The notes below the pieces were generated by a model. It made no database searches. It worked only from the letters and a program-made list of their open reading frames with translations, and was not told where the DNA came from. A stretch of DNA of 64,000 nucleotides from Sabulicella glaciei (lineage in GTDB: Bacteria; Pseudomonadota; Alphaproteobacteria; Acetobacterales; Acetobacteraceae): positions 1 through 64,000 of the forward strand of contig NZ_JAPFQI010000009.1 in assembly GCF_026183895.1 (NCBI RefSeq). The letters are read 5' to 3'. The position numbers were made by a program, and so were the translations under genes. Positions 36,169-47,255 of this stretch are shown piece after piece (within the stretch, counting starts at the first letter, position 1; the number at the start of each line of letters is the position of its first letter).

Positions 36169-37002
36169 TTAGCCGCCCCGCGCCGCCAGCACCTCCAGCA
36201 GCGCCGCGTTGAACTGGTCTGCCGCCTCATAGGCCACCCAGTGCCCGGCCTCGGGGAAGACGTACTCCATCAGCCCCGGGTCGATGCCGCGCAGCACGTC
36301 GAGCCGCGCGCGCACCTCGGGCCAGGCCACCGCGTCGCGCTCGCCCCAGATGCCGGCCAACGGGGCGTGGACGCGCAGGAGGGCGCGCTTGAGCGAATCG
36401 CCCGGCGCATAGCCGCGCGAGCGCAGGCGGGCATGGACCGTGTTGTGCTCCTGGATGTCCAGCGCGGTGTCGTCGATCCTTGTGCGGTCGAAGATCATCA
36501 GCCGGGCGAGGTTCTCGCGATTCGCCTCGCGCCGCTCCGCCCCCTGCTTGTCGCGCACCTTCAGCAGATCCAGCGGCGGCCGCGCGAGGCCGAGCGAGGC
36601 GGCGCCCACCACGGTGAGCGAGCGCACATGCGCCCCCTCCGCGGCGGCGAGGTGCCCGGCCACGTTGGCTCCAAAGGAAAACCCGCACAGGTGGTAGAAG
36701 CGCCGCTCGCCGAGGAGGAGGCGCAAGCCCTCGCGCAGCGGCTGCGCGGCGTTCTCAGGGCTGGGCTCCGGCGCTGGCGGCATGGCGCTCTCGCCCAGGC
36801 CGGGCGTGTCGGGGGCGAGGACGCGGTAATGGCGCGACAGCGGGCCGATGTTGCGCAGCCAGTGCATCCAGGAGCCGGAGCCGCCATGCAGCAGCACGAG
36901 CGGCGTGCCCGTGCCCCAGCTTCGCCACACCGCCTCGCCCGATCCGCAGGGGGTGCGGATCACCTCGGCGGTGGAGGACAGCGCTTCGATTTCAGGATTC
37001 AT
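36169..37002 (-). CDS. Alpha/beta hydrolase
   Basis: A 277-residue serine-type hydrolase. It has the oxyanion loop VLLHGGSGSWMHW, the DTPGLGES strand region, the nucleophile elbow GFSFGAN, and a catalytic His in PEAGHWVAYEAADQFN near the end. The C-terminal GIWGERDAVAW carries the probable Asp. Relatives include esterases and meta-cleavage hydrolases, but no substrate is evident. It overlaps the following EamA gene by four bases. Confidence 0.88.
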   Translation of the reverse strand: MNPEIEALSSTAEVIRTPCGSGEAVWRSWGTGTPLVLLHGGSGSWMHWLRNIGPLSRHYRVLAPDTPGLGESAMPPAPEPSPENAAQPLREGLRLLLGERRFYHLCGFSFGANVAGHLAAAEGAHVRSLTVVGAASLGLARPPLDLLKVRDKQGAERREANRENLARLMIFDRTRIDDTALDIQEHNTVHARLRSRGYAPGDSLKRALLRVHAPLAGIWGERDAVAWPEVRARLDVLRGIDPGLMEYVFPEAGHWVAYEAADQFNAALLEVLAARGG

Positions 37003-37880
37003 GGTTTCCGCTTCGCTTCCACACGCGCGATCCAGCTCGTGGCCGCGAAGATGACCAGACCGCCCACCAGGGTGGAGCGTTCCGGCACCTCCGAGAAGAC
37101 CAGGTAGCCGAGCAGCGTGGCCCAGATCAGGTCCAGGAACCGCACCGGCTGCGCGGTGCTGATGTCGGCCAGCTTGAAGGCCGTGGTGAGCAGGAAATGC
37201 CCGAGCGTGCCGAGCACCCCGCAGAGAAGGACGATGCCCCACTGCGCGAGGCTGGGCGCCTGCCAGTCCCACAGCGCGAAGGGAAGGGTGAACAGCGCCA
37301 CGGTGATGGACTGCCAGGCGACGATCACCTCCGGAGCGTCGCGCCGCGTCAGCGCCTTGGTGATGAGGAAGGAGGCGGCGAAGAGCGGCGAGGAGCAGAG
37401 CATGATGAGCGAGAAGCCGCCCCCCGCGCCCGTCAGGTTGGGCCCCACCACCACCAGCACCCCGGCGAAGCCGAGCAGCGCGGCGGCCCAGCGCTGCCAG
37501 ATCATGCGCTCGCCCAGGAAGGCCACGGCGCCCAGCATGATGAAGAGCGGCGTGGTGAAGCCGATCGCCGTCATCTCCGCGAAGGGGATGTGGGGCAGGG
37601 CGGTGAACCAGAAGAACAGGCCCGAGGCATGCACCGCCCCGCGCCACATCTGCCCCGAGATTCCGTTCGGCTTGTAGGCCGCGAGGCCGGCGCGCCAGAT
37701 CCAGGGCAGCAGCGGCAGGATTCCGGCGGCGTAGCGGAGGAACTGCACCTCGAAGGGCGGCAGGAGCTGGGCCAGGGCGCGAAGCTGGGAGTTCAGCAGC
37801 GCGAAGCACAGTCCCGCCCCGGCGGCAAAGAGCATTCCGGCGAGGTTGGGGTTCATCGGCGCGGGCAGCTTCGCAGGCAT
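36999..37880 (-). CDS. EamA-family (DMT) transporter
   Basis: A 293-residue, ten-helix membrane protein with two EamA repeats. The segments MLFAAGAGLCFALLNSQLRA and PFAEMTAIGFTTPLFIMLGA are typical; the second repeat ends with ATLLGYLVFSEVPERSTLVG, the family pattern. The substrate is unknown. It is coupled to the hydrolase gene (ATGA) and is divergent from the molybdenum hydroxylase gene, with 41 bases between. An alternative internal start is MNPNLAGMLF. Confidence 0.88.
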   Translation of the reverse strand: MPAKLPAPMNPNLAGMLFAAGAGLCFALLNSQLRALAQLLPPFEVQFLRYAAGILPLLPWIWRAGLAAYKPNGISGQMWRGAVHASGLFFWFTALPHIPFAEMTAIGFTTPLFIMLGAVAFLGERMIWQRWAAALLGFAGVLVVVGPNLTGAGGGFSLIMLCSSPLFAASFLITKALTRRDAPEVIVAWQSITVALFTLPFALWDWQAPSLAQWGIVLLCGVLGTLGHFLLTTAFKLADISTAQPVRFLDLIWATLLGYLVFSEVPERSTLVGGLVIFAATSWIARVEAKRKP

Positions 37881-37921
37881 GGACCGGTTGCGGAAGCCCC
37901 GCCCCGGCCTACACTCACGCC

Positions 37922-40228
<2,307 letters not shown>

Positions 40229-40235
40229 AACGGAT

Positions 40236-40260
40236 GACGCCGCGGCTTAGCCGCGGCGTC
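40236..40260 (+). terminator. Perfect 12-bp hairpin after coxL-like gene
   Basis: Arms GACGCCGCGGCT and AGCCGCGGCGTC are exact complements around one T. It lies eight bases after the stop, but no T-run follows, so it may be a processing or Rho-assisted end. In GC-rich DNA such perfection over 24 bases is still striking. Confidence 0.5.
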
Positions 40261-40331
40261 GTGGTGCGACCGTGCAGGATGGGCGCCAGGACGGCACCCC
40301 GCGAAAGCTGCGAACCAACCTTCGCGGGGAG

Positions 40332-40559
40332 TTAATGCAAGGCGTAGCTGCGGAGGTGCCGGTGCTCGCGTTCCGCCACCATGCCGAGGGCGAGGTGGTC
40401 CACCGCCTCCATCGCCTGGCGGGCCTTCTGGTAGTGGATGCTTTCCGGTGCCGTTTCGCGCAGTACCTGGTTGCAAAGGCCGCGAAAATCCTCGGCGGCC
40501 TCCAGCACCTCGCGCACGGTTTCGGGCTTCAGCTTGCGTCGGCGTGGGGACCTGGTCAT
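40332..40559 (-). CDS. Small conserved-looking helical protein of unknown function
   Basis: A 75-residue protein, basic at the N-terminus (MTRSPRRRKLKPETVREVLE), followed by amphipathic helices AAEDFRGLCNQVLRE and YQKARQAMEAVDHLALG. AAAAGGGG lies just before the ATG. No family recognised. It sits between the molybdenum hydroxylase and the isocitrate-lyase-like gene, with no clear partner. Confidence 0.6.
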   Translation of the reverse strand: MTRSPRRRKLKPETVREVLEAAEDFRGLCNQVLRETAPESIHYQKARQAMEAVDHLALGMVAEREHRHLRSYALH

Positions 40560-40633
40560 GCCCCTTTTCTAGCGCAGCCACGCGAACAAACCAAGAATGC
40601 GATGGTGGGAGGGTGGTCGCCCCGTATCGCGTC

Positions 40634-41485
40634 TCAGCCCAAGTATTTCTTCATTTCCGCCGCGTATTCGGCCTCACGGGTCCAGCGGGCCATGGCGCCT
40701 TTTTCCGGCATTCCGGGAACGGCGTGGCCCTCGCGCAACGCCGAAAGTGCGGCGAAAATCGCCTGCGCCGCCGCCTGGGAGGGGGCATGGCCGATCAGCG
40801 CCACCCGGACCCCGCGGCTGGCCAGGTAGTCGCGGTCGCGGATCTCCTCCGTCAGCGTGCCCAGGATGAGGGGAAGGGTCGCCGCCTCCGCCACCGCGTC
40901 CAGCTCTTCCCGGGTGGAAACCCCGGTCAGGAAGATCGCGTCGGCACCGGAACGGTTATAGACGGCGATGCGGCCCAGGCAGTCCTCCCGCCCCGTCACC
41001 GACATGGCCCCGGTGCGGGCGAAGACGCAGGTCGCCTTGTCCATGCGGGCCGCCAGCGCGGCGCGGACCTTGCCCACCCCTTCCTCGACCGAAAGCAGGC
41101 GCGGCTTGGGCGCGCCGAAGGGCCGGGGCAGGTCGGTGTCCTCGACCGAGAAGCCGGCGATGCCCGACGCCTCCAGCTCCTCCGTCGTGCGGGCGGCGTT
41201 CAGCGCGTTGCCGTAGCCGTGGTCGGCATCGGCCAGCACCGGCAGGCGGGTGGCGGCGCGGCAGATGCGGCGCGCCTGCTCGGCGAACTCGCTCAGCGTG
41301 ATCAGGATGTGGTCCGGCGCGCCCAGGATGGCGAGGCTCGCCGTGGAGCCGGCGAACATGCCCAGCTCGTAGCCGATCTCTTCGGCGATGCGGGTGGAGA
41401 GCGGGTCGTGCACCGAGGCGGGATGGAGGCAGGAGGCGCCCGAAAGGACGGCGCGCAGGGCCTCGCGGCGTTGCGTGTGGGTCAT
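40634..41485 (-). CDS. Oxaloacetate decarboxylase-like (ICL/PEP mutase family)
   Basis: A TIM-barrel enzyme of the isocitrate lyase/PEP mutase superfamily. The 283-residue protein has LADADHGYGNALN (residues 84-96; D and H bind Mg2+), GFSVEDTDLPRPFG and CVFARTGAMSVTG. The DADHGYGN block and the length resemble the PA4872-type oxaloacetate decarboxylases, rather than true isocitrate lyases. Start at MTHTQRREALR; an upstream ATG adds a low-complexity stretch. It is divergent from the FMN dehydrogenase gene, and both might handle 2-oxo/2-hydroxy acids. Confidence 0.83.
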   Translation of the reverse strand: MTHTQRREALRAVLSGASCLHPASVHDPLSTRIAEEIGYELGMFAGSTASLAILGAPDHILITLSEFAEQARRICRAATRLPVLADADHGYGNALNAARTTEELEASGIAGFSVEDTDLPRPFGAPKPRLLSVEEGVGKVRAALAARMDKATCVFARTGAMSVTGREDCLGRIAVYNRSGADAIFLTGVSTREELDAVAEAATLPLILGTLTEEIRDRDYLASRGVRVALIGHAPSQAAAQAIFAALSALREGHAVPGMPEKGAMARWTREAEYAAEMKKYLG

Positions 41486-41558
41486 GGTGGCAGTGTTGCC
41501 GCCCCAGCCGCCCACGCCTAGCCTCCCGACCGACCAGTCGAGGAGAGGGACGCATCCG

Positions 41559-42644
41559 ATGGTGAGCGAGACGCAAGGCGACTACCTGTGCCTGCATGAA
41601 TTCGTGAAGGCGGCGAAGCGCAAGCTGAACGGCAATATCTGGGACTACCTGGTCGGCGCCACCGAAACCGAGACGACGCTGAAGCGCAACCGCCTCGCCA
41701 TCGACTCCGTCGCCCTGCGTCCGCGCGTGCTCAACAACGTGGAAAAGGTGGACACCTCGGTCGAGTTCCTCGGTCACCGCATCGCCCTGCCGGTGATCCT
41801 GGCGCCGGTCGGTTCGCTGGAAAGCTTCCATCCCGAGGGCGGCGCCGCGGTGGCGCGCGGCGCGGGCGATTTTGGCGTGCCCTACATGCTGTCCTCCGTC
41901 AGCCAGCCGGGGCTGGAGGAAACGGCGCAGGCCGGGAAGGGGCCGAAGATCTTCCAGCTCTACGTCCGTGGAGACCGCGCCTGGGTGGACGAGATCGCGG
42001 AGCGCGCCATCGCCGCCGGCTACGACGCCTTCTGCATCACGGTGGACACGGCGCATTACAGCCGGCGCGAGCGCGACATCGCCAAGCGCTTCGTGAAGAC
42101 CTGGCGCGCCGCGAATTCCGGCATGGAATGGCAGGCGGCGCTGTCCTGGGCCGACATCGCGCACTTCAAGGCCAAGCATAAGATCCCGCTGATCCTGAAG
42201 GGCATCGGCACGGCGGAGGACGCGCTGATCGCCCTCGATCACGGGGTGGAGTACGTCTACGTCTCCAACCATGGCGGGCGGCAGCTCGATGGCGGGCGCG
42301 GCTCGCTCGACGTGCTGCCCGAGGTGGTGGAGGCGCTGTCCGGTCGCGCCCGCACCATCGTGGACGGCTCCTTCTCGCGCGGGACCGACCTCGTGAAGGC
42401 GCTGGCGCTCGGCGCGGATTATGTCGGGCTCGGGCGGCTCTACCTGTACGGCCTCGCTGCCGAGGGCTCGGCGGGGGTGCAGCGCGTGCTGGAACTGCTC
42501 CAGGACGAGACGATCCGCGCCCTGGGCCTGACCGGGGTGACCGGGTTTGGCGGGCTCAACCGCGGCCACATTCACATGAACGCCCCGATGGTGACGCTGC
42601 CGCATGTGCACAGCGCCTTCCCGCTGATCGGCGAGGGCTACTGA
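41559..42644 (+). CDS. FMN-dependent alpha-hydroxy-acid dehydrogenase
   Basis: An oxidising enzyme of the lactate/glycolate/mandelate group, FMN-bound TIM barrel. The 361-residue protein has VILAPVGSLESFHPEGGAAV, FQLYVRGDR, LILKGIGTAEDALIALDHG, then the catalytic His238 in YVSNHGGRQLDGG and GADYVGLGRLYLYGL for phosphate binding. All key residues for flavin and hydride transfer are present. Substrate (lactate, glycolate, mandelate or another) is not determined. AGGAGAGG precedes the start. Confidence 0.9.
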   Translation: MVSETQGDYLCLHEFVKAAKRKLNGNIWDYLVGATETETTLKRNRLAIDSVALRPRVLNNVEKVDTSVEFLGHRIALPVILAPVGSLESFHPEGGAAVARGAGDFGVPYMLSSVSQPGLEETAQAGKGPKIFQLYVRGDRAWVDEIAERAIAAGYDAFCITVDTAHYSRRERDIAKRFVKTWRAANSGMEWQAALSWADIAHFKAKHKIPLILKGIGTAEDALIALDHGVEYVYVSNHGGRQLDGGRGSLDVLPEVVEALSGRARTIVDGSFSRGTDLVKALALGADYVGLGRLYLYGLAAEGSAGVQRVLELLQDETIRALGLTGVTGFGGLNRGHIHMNAPMVTLPHVHSAFPLIGEGY

Positions 42645-42770
42645 AGGCACCGCGGGTTCGCGGGGCGCGCGGCCCCTGCCCCAATCCCGCCGCGCGCCCG
42701 CCGCGACCTTGCCTCGGTCGCGGCGTTACCATGTCGTGAGGATTCACCCATGACCCGGAGGAACCGACGC

Positions 42771-43187
42771 ATGGTGCGCAAGATTTTCTTGATGCCGCTC
42801 GCGGCGCTGGCCCTTTCGGGCTGCGTCGTCAACGAAGGCGTAGGGTATGTCAGCCCGGGCTACAGCCCCGGCTACTACGCGGCGCCCGCGCCCAGCTACT
42901 ACGCCCCGCCCGCCGCATACTACGCCCCGCCCACGGCGTATTATGCCCCGGGGCCGCGCTACTACGCGCCGCCGCCGCGCTACTACGCGGCCCCGTCGCC
43001 GCGCTACTACGGGGGCGGGCCCCGCTACTCCGAGGGGCCGCGCCGTTGGGACCGCGGCGGCCAGCCCCCCGTGGTGACGGTGCCGCGCGGGCCTGGGCGC
43101 GACTACAGCGGCGGCCCCGGGCCGGGCTTCGGCAACCGCGGCTACTCGCAGCTGGAACGAGGGGCGGTGAACCTGTTGCCACGCTGA
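42771..43187 (+). CDS. Tyr/Pro-repeat lipoprotein
   Basis: A 138-residue predicted lipoprotein. The start MVRKIFLMPLAALALSGCVV carries a lipobox LSGC, with Cys18 as the lipidation site, and GGAGG lies about eight bases upstream. An in-frame ATG 21 bases earlier is the alternative. After the Cys comes a low-complexity tract of repeated YYAPP and YYAAP units (about nine Tyr pairs), then a Gly/Arg/Pro-rich part and the end LERGAVNLLPR. No known domain; a surface or periplasmic role is inferred. Confidence 0.75.
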   Translation: MVRKIFLMPLAALALSGCVVNEGVGYVSPGYSPGYYAAPAPSYYAPPAAYYAPPTAYYAPGPRYYAPPPRYYAAPSPRYYGGGPRYSEGPRRWDRGGQPPVVTVPRGPGRDYSGGPGPGFGNRGYSQLERGAVNLLPR

Positions 43188-43199
43188 AGGGGCGCCGCT

Positions 43200-44450
43200 T
43201 CAGGCCGGTCGCGGTTCCGTGGCCGGCCGGGGCGGCAGCTTCCACAGCAGGAACAGCATCACCAGCAGGGCCGGCACGGCCGCGAAGGTGGTGAGCAGGA
43301 AGAAGCTTGGCCAGTCGAGCCACTCGGCCAGTTGGCCGGACCAGCCGCCCAGCACGCGCAGCGGCACCCCCGCCAGCGAGGACAGCAGCGCGTATTGCGT
43401 GGCGGAGAAGGAGCGGTTGGTGAGGCTCGTCAGGTAGGCGACGAAGGCCGCGTCGGCGAGGCCGTCCGTGAAGTTCTCCACCCCCACCTGGGCGTAGAGC
43501 ATCCCCATGTCGCGCCCCGCATGGGCGAGGGCGACATACATCAGGTTGGACAGCATCTGCGCCAGCCCGGTGATGACCAGCGCCCTGCCGGTGCCGATGC
43601 GGCGGACGAACCAGCCCCCCGTCACCACCCCGGCCAGGGTCGCGACCAGGCCGAAGACGCTGCCCACCGCCGCCACCTCGCCGCGGGTGAAGCCGAGTTC
43701 GCGGTAGAAAGGCGCGGTCATGATGCCCGCCAGCGCCTCGCCCAGCTTGAACAGCGCGACGAAGAGCAGGATGGCGAACCACCAGCGCCGGCCCATGAAA
43801 TCGCGGAATGGGTTCACCACCGCCACCTGGATGCGCCGGCTCCAGGACATGCGCTCGCGCGGCGGCGCATCGGGCTCGGGCGCCAGGAGGACGGCGATGA
43901 AGCCGATGCCGACCAGGGCGGCGCAATAGGCGAAGGCCCCTGACCAGCCGATGAGGGCGACCAGCGCCAGCGCCCCGGCATTGGCCGCCAGCAAGGCGAA
44001 GCGGTAGCCCCAGACATAGCAGGCGAAGCCGTAGCCCTGCTCTTCCTCCTCCAGGATCTCGATGCGGTAGGCATCCACCACGATGTCCTGCGAGGCAGAC
44101 AGGAAGGCGACCAGCACCGCCACGGCCGCCGTGACGGCGGGGGCGGAGATGGGGTCGGTGAAGCCCAGCGCGACGATCGCCAGCATCAGCGGCGGCTGGA
44201 TGCTGGCCATCCATCCGCGGCGCCGTCCCAGCCGCGCCATCAGCGGCGGAGTCGCGTGATCCAGCACCGGCGCCCAGAGGAATTTGAGCGAGTAGGAAAG
44301 GCCGATCAGCGCGGTGAAGCCGATCGCCGCCAGCGACACGCCGGATTCCGAGAACCATTGCCGCAGGACGAAGCCGGTGAGCGGCAGCGGCACCCCCGCG
44401 GCGAAGCCCAGGGCGAGCATGACAAGGAAGCGGCGGTCGCGAAGCAGCAT
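43200..44450 (-). CDS. ampG: AmpG-like muropeptide permease
   Basis: A 416-residue MFS-type permease with about 12 helices. AmpG imports anhydromuropeptides for cell-wall recycling. The N-terminus LVMLALGFAAGVPLPLTGFV, the SLKFLWAPVLDH segment, and ASQDIVVDAYRIEILEEEEQ are the diagnostic AmpG sequences; FTDGLADAAFVAYLTSLTNR follows later. No beta-lactamase gene is near. Confidence in family is high. Confidence 0.92.
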   Translation of the reverse strand: MLLRDRRFLVMLALGFAAGVPLPLTGFVLRQWFSESGVSLAAIGFTALIGLSYSLKFLWAPVLDHATPPLMARLGRRRGWMASIQPPLMLAIVALGFTDPISAPAVTAAVAVLVAFLSASQDIVVDAYRIEILEEEEQGYGFACYVWGYRFALLAANAGALALVALIGWSGAFAYCAALVGIGFIAVLLAPEPDAPPRERMSWSRRIQVAVVNPFRDFMGRRWWFAILLFVALFKLGEALAGIMTAPFYRELGFTRGEVAAVGSVFGLVATLAGVVTGGWFVRRIGTGRALVITGLAQMLSNLMYVALAHAGRDMGMLYAQVGVENFTDGLADAAFVAYLTSLTNRSFSATQYALLSSLAGVPLRVLGGWSGQLAEWLDWPSFFLLTTFAAVPALLVMLFLLWKLPPRPATEPRPA

Positions 44451-44496
44451 GGCGCATGGCTACCAGCGCCCGCGCCCCGGGGCTACACGCCCTTCC

Positions 44497-45123
44497 ATGG
44501 ACGTCACCCGCTTCTTTCTCCTCCGTCACGCCCTCGTCGAACCCTCGGCCCGTGCGGTCCTCTACGGCTCCATGGACGTGGCGCTGTGCGACGCCGCCCT
44601 GCGCGAGGAGGCGGCGCTGTATCGCTGGCTGGCGGCGCGCCTGCCCCAGCCGGCGCGCTGGGTCACCTCGCCCTTGTCGCGCACCCGCGCCACGGCGGCC
44701 GCGATCTTCGCCGCCGGCTACCCGGAGCAGGTCCTCGACACGGAGGAGGATCTGCAGGAGCAGCATCTGGGCGAGTGGCAGGGCGTCACGCACGAGGCGC
44801 TGGTGGAGCGGCTGCGGCACCCGGCCCACCCCTTCTGGCCCCATGGCGCGGAGGAACGACCGCCCGGCGGCGAAAGCCTGGATGACGTGCGTGTCCGCGT
44901 CGGCCGCGTGCTGGAAGGCCTGTCCCAGACCTGCCGTGGCGGTGACGTGGTCGTCGTGGCGCATGGCGGCTCGATCCGCGGCGCGCTGGCCCATGCGCTG
45001 GGGCTTTCCGCGCATCAGGTCCTGTCCTTCTCCATCCGCAATCTCGGGCTGACGCGGCTGGAGCGGCACGGGACGGATTGGCGCGTCGTCGCGGTGAACG
45101 AGGAGCCCTGGACCCCGGCCTGA
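44497..45123 (+). CDS. Histidine phosphatase family protein
   Basis: A 208-residue protein of the phosphoglycerate-mutase-like branch 1. The catalytic LRHALVE (family LRHGxxx) lies at residues 9-15, with WVTSPLSRTRATAAA and VVVVAHGGSIRGALAHAL carrying the second His and the conserved Ser/Arg. The RHA rather than RHG motif is a minor departure. Substrate unknown; similar proteins include alpha-ribazole phosphatase and broad phosphatases. Confidence 0.87.
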   Translation: MDVTRFFLLRHALVEPSARAVLYGSMDVALCDAALREEAALYRWLAARLPQPARWVTSPLSRTRATAAAIFAAGYPEQVLDTEEDLQEQHLGEWQGVTHEALVERLRHPAHPFWPHGAEERPPGGESLDDVRVRVGRVLEGLSQTCRGGDVVVVAHGGSIRGALAHALGLSAHQVLSFSIRNLGLTRLERHGTDWRVVAVNEEPWTPA

Positions 45124-45170
45124 GCCGCGTCTAGAAATATGGTGTAACAGGGGCTTGGGGGAGACCGTTG

Positions 45171-46007
45171 ATGCGGCGATGGATGATTATGGCCGGGGCT
45201 GCGCTCCTGGCCGCGTGCAGCGCGACGCCTCAGGGGACGGAGCCCCAGGTGCTCGTGGACCGCTCGGCCCTGACCGTGCAGGAAATCCTGGGCGACGGGA
45301 ATGACCGGCTCGACGCCGCCTCCCTGCTGCGCCGAGCGCGCGGGGCGCTGATCTGCCCGCGTTCCTTCCGCGTCGCCTTCTTCGCTGGAGGCGAAGGCGG
45401 CGGCTGCGTGCTGCTGGGGCGTGACGCCGCCGGGTCCTGGTCCTCGCCGGCCTTCTACGGGGTGGGGGCAGGCTCGATCGGCTTCCAGGCCGGCATCCAG
45501 GACAGCCAGACGCTGCTCCTGCTGATGAACGAGCGCGCGCTGAACGCCATCATCGACGGGCAGTTCAAGTTCGGCGCCGACGCCTCGCTCGCCGTCGCGC
45601 ATGTCGGCGGCTCGGTGGAGGCGGCGACCACAACCGCGCTGGGCGCCGACATCCTGTCCTTCTCGCGCTCGCGGGGGCTCTTCGCGGGGCTGGCCATCGA
45701 GGGTGCGGTGGTGAACGCCCAGCCTGCCTGGAACTCGGCCTATTACGGGCGCGAGGTGACGCCGCGCGACATCGTGGTGAACATGGTCGCGCACAACCCG
45801 GCGGCGGATCCGCTGCGCGGAGCGCTGCTGCGCTTCGGCCAGGGCTCTGGCGCCCGTGCGATGCCTGCCCCGGCGCCGATGGCCGACGTGGCGCCAGGGC
45901 CGCAGCCCATCGTTCCCATGAGCGCGGTTCCCGCAGCGCCGACCCGGCGCGGACCGGTCACGGGCGGGGGCGGCGTGTCGCGCGCGCCTCTGGCCCCGAT
46001 CAGGTGA
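45171..46007 (+). CDS. SYLF/Ysc84-domain lipoprotein
   Basis: A 278-residue protein with a lipoprotein signal (MRRWMIMAGAALLAACSA; LAAC lipobox, Cys17) and a SYLF (Ysc84) domain, a lipid-binding fold: LLRRARGALICPRSFRVAF, GGCVLLGRD, SPAFYGVGAGSIGFQAGIQD, FSRSRGLFAGLAIEGAVVN and YYGREVTPRDI. The C-terminus is Ala/Pro-rich, probably a disordered tail. It overlaps the next, related gene in GTGA. In bacteria SYLF proteins are usually exported and their role is unknown. Confidence 0.88.
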   Translation: MRRWMIMAGAALLAACSATPQGTEPQVLVDRSALTVQEILGDGNDRLDAASLLRRARGALICPRSFRVAFFAGGEGGGCVLLGRDAAGSWSSPAFYGVGAGSIGFQAGIQDSQTLLLLMNERALNAIIDGQFKFGADASLAVAHVGGSVEAATTTALGADILSFSRSRGLFAGLAIEGAVVNAQPAWNSAYYGREVTPRDIVVNMVAHNPAADPLRGALLRFGQGSGARAMPAPAPMADVAPGPQPIVPMSAVPAAPTRRGPVTGGGGVSRAPLAPIR

Positions 46008-46690
46008 GGCGCCTTCTTCCGCTTCTTTTCCTTGTCCTCCTCGCCCTCCCGGCCCGTGCGCAGGGACGCGAGGAGGCGCAGATCCTCGTGGACCAGGCGG
46101 CGATGGCGCTGCCGGAACTCGTGGGCGACCTCGACTCCGCGTCGCGGGACCAGCTTTCGCTGCTGCTGCGCGAGGCGCGCGGCGTCCTGATCTGCCCGCG
46201 CATCCTGCGCGCCGGCTTCCTGATCGGCGGGCGGGGCGGCGGCTGCGTGCTGATGGGGCGGGAGCCCTGGGGCTGGTCCGCCCCCGCCTTCTACGGGCTC
46301 GGCGGGATCGGCTTCGGCCTGCAGATCGGCATCCAGGACATGGCGCTGATGATGCTGGTCCGCACGGAGCGGGGGCTGCGGGCGCTGATGGAGGAATCCT
46401 TCACCCTTGGCGGCGACCTTGGCGTGTCGGTGGCCGGGTTCGGCGCCACGCTCCAGGGTGCAACCACCGCCGCGCTCGGGGCGGACCTCGTGTCCCTGGC
46501 GCGGGCGCGGGGGCTGTTCGTCGGGGCCTCTTTGGAAGGGGCGCTGCTTTCCGCCCGGCCCGGCTGGCTTGCGGATTACTATGGCGAGGCGCTGACGCCC
46601 CGGCAGGTCGTGGTGGAAGGGCTGGGGCGAAATCCCGGCGCGGACCGGCTGCGCGCCCTCCTTGCCCGCATCACCGCACCCACGCGGTAG
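46004..46690 (+). CDS. SYLF/Ysc84-domain exported protein (GTG start)
   Basis: A 228-residue paralog of the preceding gene with a cleavable signal peptide (MRRLLPLLFLVLLALPARAQ) rather than a lipobox. The SYLF domain shows LLREARGVLICPRILRAGFL, GGRGGGCVLMGRE, SAPAFYGLGGIGFGLQIGIQ and LARARGLFVGASLEGALLS. GTG overlaps the stop of its neighbour, so the pair is coupled. The two differ in how they are anchored. Confidence 0.88.
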   Translation: MRRLLPLLFLVLLALPARAQGREEAQILVDQAAMALPELVGDLDSASRDQLSLLLREARGVLICPRILRAGFLIGGRGGGCVLMGREPWGWSAPAFYGLGGIGFGLQIGIQDMALMMLVRTERGLRALMEESFTLGGDLGVSVAGFGATLQGATTAALGADLVSLARARGLFVGASLEGALLSARPGWLADYYGEALTPRQVVVEGLGRNPGADRLRALLARITAPTR

Positions 46691-46754
46691 GCACCCGGCT
46701 GGCCCGCGGGACGCGGCGGGTGGCCCGGAGCCGGTTCTGGGCTAAAACCCCCTG

Positions 46755-47255
46755 GTGTCCGAACCCGCCACCCCCTTCTGGCGCGAAAAGCCCCTGGCCG
46801 CGATGAGCGACGCCGAGTGGGAAAGCCTGTGCGACGGTTGCGGCCGCTGCTGCCTGCACAAGCTGCGCGAGGACGACACCGGCCGCCTCCATCACACCGA
46901 GGTCGCGTGCCGCCTGCTCGATGTCGGCTCCGCCCGCTGCACGGACTATGCGAACCGCCGCCGCCGCGTGCCCGACTGCATCCGCCTGACGCCCGACATG
47001 CTGGACGGGCTGGACTGGCTTCCCCCGACCTGCGCCTACCGCCTGCTTTCCGAGGGGCGGGACCTACCCCCATGGCACCCGCTGCGCTCCGGCGACCCGG
47101 ACAGCGTGCGCCGCGCGGGCATCTCTGTCGCCGGGCGCTGCGTGAGCGAGCGCCAGGCCGGCGCCCTCGAGGATCACATCGCGCGCTGGCCGGGGCAGTG
47201 GCCCCGCCGCGCCGGACCGCGACCGCTTCCCAACCCGAAAGGAAACGCCCGATGA
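46755..47255 (+). CDS. YcgN/UPF0260-like cysteine-cluster protein
   Basis: A 166-residue protein with a GTG start. The conserved cysteines are [11 protein letters not shown] at about residues 27-37, [11 protein letters not shown] at 52-62, then C75 and C92. The N-terminal [21 protein letters not shown] and [15 protein letters not shown] near the end match the UPF0260 family. The cluster suggests metal (Zn/Fe) binding, but the function is not established. It is followed by a DapA-like gene with a four-base overlap. Confidence 0.87.
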   Translation: MSEPATPFWREKPLAAMSDAEWESLCDGCGRCCLHKLREDDTGRLHHTEVACRLLDVGSARCTDYANRRRRVPDCIRLTPDMLDGLDWLPPTCAYRLLSEGRDLPPWHPLRSGDPDSVRRAGISVAGRCVSERQAGALEDHIARWPGQWPRRAGPRPLPNPKGNAR

